A stretch of 7,934 nt of DNA, taken from NCBI GenBank assembly GCA_955651735.1, contig CATPAM010000015.1, forward strand, positions 1 through 7,934. Direction: 5' to 3'. The position numbers were made by a program, and so were the translations under genes. The notes under the pieces were generated by a model. It saw only the letters and a program-made list of their open reading frames with translations, was not told where the DNA came from and made no database searches. Shown piece by piece: positions 7,373 through 7,934 of this stretch (position 1 is its first letter; each line of letters begins with the position of its first letter). The DNA is from Candidatus Acidiferrales bacterium. Its GTDB lineage: Bacteria; Acidobacteriota; Terriglobia; Acidiferrales; UBA7541.

Positions 7373-7579
7373 TTTCATTTCTCCTTTGCACTTTTGAATC
7401 GCAATCTCTTTGCAAGCGAAAAACAAAAACCCACCTGCCATCTGACTGGCGGTGGGTTAGAAAATTCAGGCTAGAACTTGAATCCTTAGATGCCCAGCCT
7501 CCCCGCGCCAGAAGACGCACACATACAGCACAGACAGCATCAACTGGTCCGCGTGGTCTTCTGTGGGTTAGCTTGCATG
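7373..7579 (-). promoter_or_regulatory. Candidate regulatory leader RNA (attenuator/riboswitch-like) of the sulfurtransferase gene
   Basis: The predicted transcript begins near 7579 and reaches the start codon about 207 nt later. In order it holds: CTAACCCAC (7571-7563); a hairpin of CAGAAGAC+CAC (7563-7553) with GTG-c-GTCTTCTG (7520-7509), 11 bp with one bulge; a loosely paired part with GGCT/AGCC at 7499-7496 and 7472-7469; a strong intrinsic terminator (7458-7419); then the ribosome binding site. The first element repeats, base for base, the 9 bases that open the terminator stem (7460-7452). It could therefore pair with the terminator's other arm and prevent the hairpin. I do not recognise a SAM, SAH, cobalamin or T-box consensus. 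Alternatively the terminator simply ends the tolC-side transcript. Confidence 0.5.
7419..7458 (-). terminator. Intrinsic terminator/attenuator ahead of the sulfurtransferase gene
   Basis: On the minus strand AACCCACC (7458-7451) pairs with GGTGGGTT (7435-7428). GCCA (7450-7447) pairs with TGGC (7440-7437) across a single bulged A, closing on loop GTCAGA. The 3' arm runs straight into TTTTTGTTTTT (7429-7419). This is a textbook rho-independent terminator and works only on the minus strand. It ends 46 bases before the sulfurtransferase ATG, so transcripts starting upstream must read through it to express the gene. Confidence 0.8.
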
Positions 7580-7585
7580 TTGAAA

Positions 7586-7614
7586 AGCATACCTAGAAAC
7601 CTGGGTTTGCGCAA
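7586..7614 (-). promoter_or_regulatory. Sigma70-type promoter upstream of the sulfurtransferase leader
   Basis: Minus-strand -35 TTGCGC (7614-7609), a 17-base spacer, and -10 TATGCT (7591-7586). This predicts a start of transcription near 7579. It lies just after the TolC fragment's stop codon (7629-7627) and faces the sulfurtransferase gene. I found no other plausible promoter between the terminator and that gene. Confidence 0.55.
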
Positions 7615-7626
7615 TAGCACCGCTAT

Positions 7627-7848
7627 TTATTTGGGGGCGCCCACCGTGTAGGCCAGCAGGATTTGAGTCAGGCGATAGCGGTAGCGTGCATCGGTGTCGG
7701 TGATGTCCGCCTCGGTCTTGCCCAGCTCCGCCTGGCTGAATTCGACAATCGAACTGAGCCCCAGGTTGTAACGCTGCTGTGCGAGGTCCAGCGCGAGGTT
7801 GGCCTGCTCACGGAGTTGCTGCGTGACGGTGAGCCTTGCAGCCAGTGT
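7627..7848 (-). CDS. TolC-family outer-membrane efflux protein, C-terminal fragment (probably broken gene)
   Basis: About 72 residues closely follow the last long helix pair of TolC/OprM-type channels: ARLTVTQQLREQANLALD, LAQQRYNLGLSSIVEFSQAELG, TEADITDTDARYRYRL, ending in YTVGAPK and a TAA stop at 7629-7627. Such channels are usually 400-500 residues and take export cargo from RND or ABC pumps across the outer membrane. The reading frame stays open to the window edge. Upstream of about 7845, however, its translation turns Arg/Trp/Met-rich and loses any TolC character, and neither other minus frame restores it. The opposite strand there encodes a tyrosine recombinase motif instead. I therefore read this as a 3' remnant cut at a junction, not as an intact gene that leaves the window. 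Confidence 0.75.
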   Translation of the reverse strand, partial: TLAARLTVTQQLREQANLALDLAQQRYNLGLSSIVEFSQAELGKTEADITDTDARYRYRLTQILLAYTVGAPK

Positions 7849-7864
7849 TCTTTTTCTCCAACTC

Positions 7865-7934
7865 CGCCCCGCACATCTCATCATCCATGACCTCCGCCGC
7901 TCTGGCGCTCGGAATTTGGTGAACGGAGGCACGC
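7865..7934 (+). pseudogene. Tyrosine recombinase/integrase, internal C-terminal fragment running off the window
   Basis: In the plus frame that includes 7886-7888 (CAT) the translation is PAHLIIHDLRRSGARNLVNGGT. HDLRR is the box II His-x-x-Arg motif of the catalytic domain of tyrosine site-specific recombinases, and SGARNLV-x-x-G is the pattern usually following it in phage/element-type integrases. The final Arg/His-Tyr motifs would lie beyond the window. Upstream of about 7865 the frame shows no integrase similarity and runs into the antisense of the TolC remnant, so the N-terminal part is missing. No start codon can be assigned. The fragment is only about 23 residues, so the call rests on one motif. 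Confidence 0.6.

Noticed and set aside
7378..7441. An N-terminal extension of the sulfurtransferase to 7441 or 7378
   Set aside because: The longer form would be translated through the terminator hairpin, and the start at 7378 is only 2 bases from the AAAGGAG site. ATG 7372 has ideal spacing and matches the usual N-terminus of the family.
1..7934. CRISPR arrays, rRNA genes, insertion-sequence ends and replication origins
   Set aside because: I looked for regularly spaced repeats, rRNA-like segments and terminal inverted repeats with a transposase and saw none. The only mobile-element trace is the recombinase fragment at the right edge.

Overview
The window reads as a stretch of a GC-rich Gram-negative bacterial chromosome. 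The protein style suggests Acidobacteriota (Terriglobia-like): a coiled-coil-tipped outer-membrane barrel beside a plastocyanin-like protein fused to a carboxypeptidase-regulatory-like domain. That placement is an impression from recalled families, not a search result. Both ends are cut inside genes.

Layout. At 1-1016 (+) is the C-terminal third of an AcrB/MexB-type RND efflux pump. A 376-base gap follows, with two back-to-back inverted repeats (1203-1245). From 1393 to 6339 (+) lie four tightly spaced genes: an exported coiled-coil/beta-barrel outer-membrane protein, an exported cupredoxin-like protein, an OmpR/PhoB-type response regulator, and a membrane sensor histidine kinase. They look like one functional unit: a dedicated two-component system next to an envelope copper/redox-type protein and an outer-membrane channel. 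The stimulus and substrate cannot be read from the sequence.

The strand then switches. On the minus strand are a complete tRNA-Cys (6356-6429), a tandem-domain thiosulfate sulfurtransferase (6494-7372), and a 3' fragment of a TolC-family outer-membrane efflux protein (stop at 7627). The sulfurtransferase appears to have a leader of about 200 nt. It has a good sigma70-type promoter (TTGCGC-17-TATGCT), an 11-bp hairpin, two possible very short reading frames, and a strong intrinsic terminator just ahead of the gene. The 5' arm of that terminator is duplicated near the start of the transcript. This is the layout of an attenuator or riboswitch-like element that I cannot assign to a known class.

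At the right edge, TolC similarity stops near 7845. From about 7871 the opposite strand encodes the HxLRR box of a tyrosine recombinase (IIHDLRRSGARNLV), running off the window. Two headless 3' fragments therefore abut, which indicates a rearrangement scar or an assembly chimera.

The points most worth checking are the sulfurtransferase leader RNA, the TolC/recombinase junction, and the barrel-cupredoxin-two-component cluster, whose kinase has an unusual H-box.
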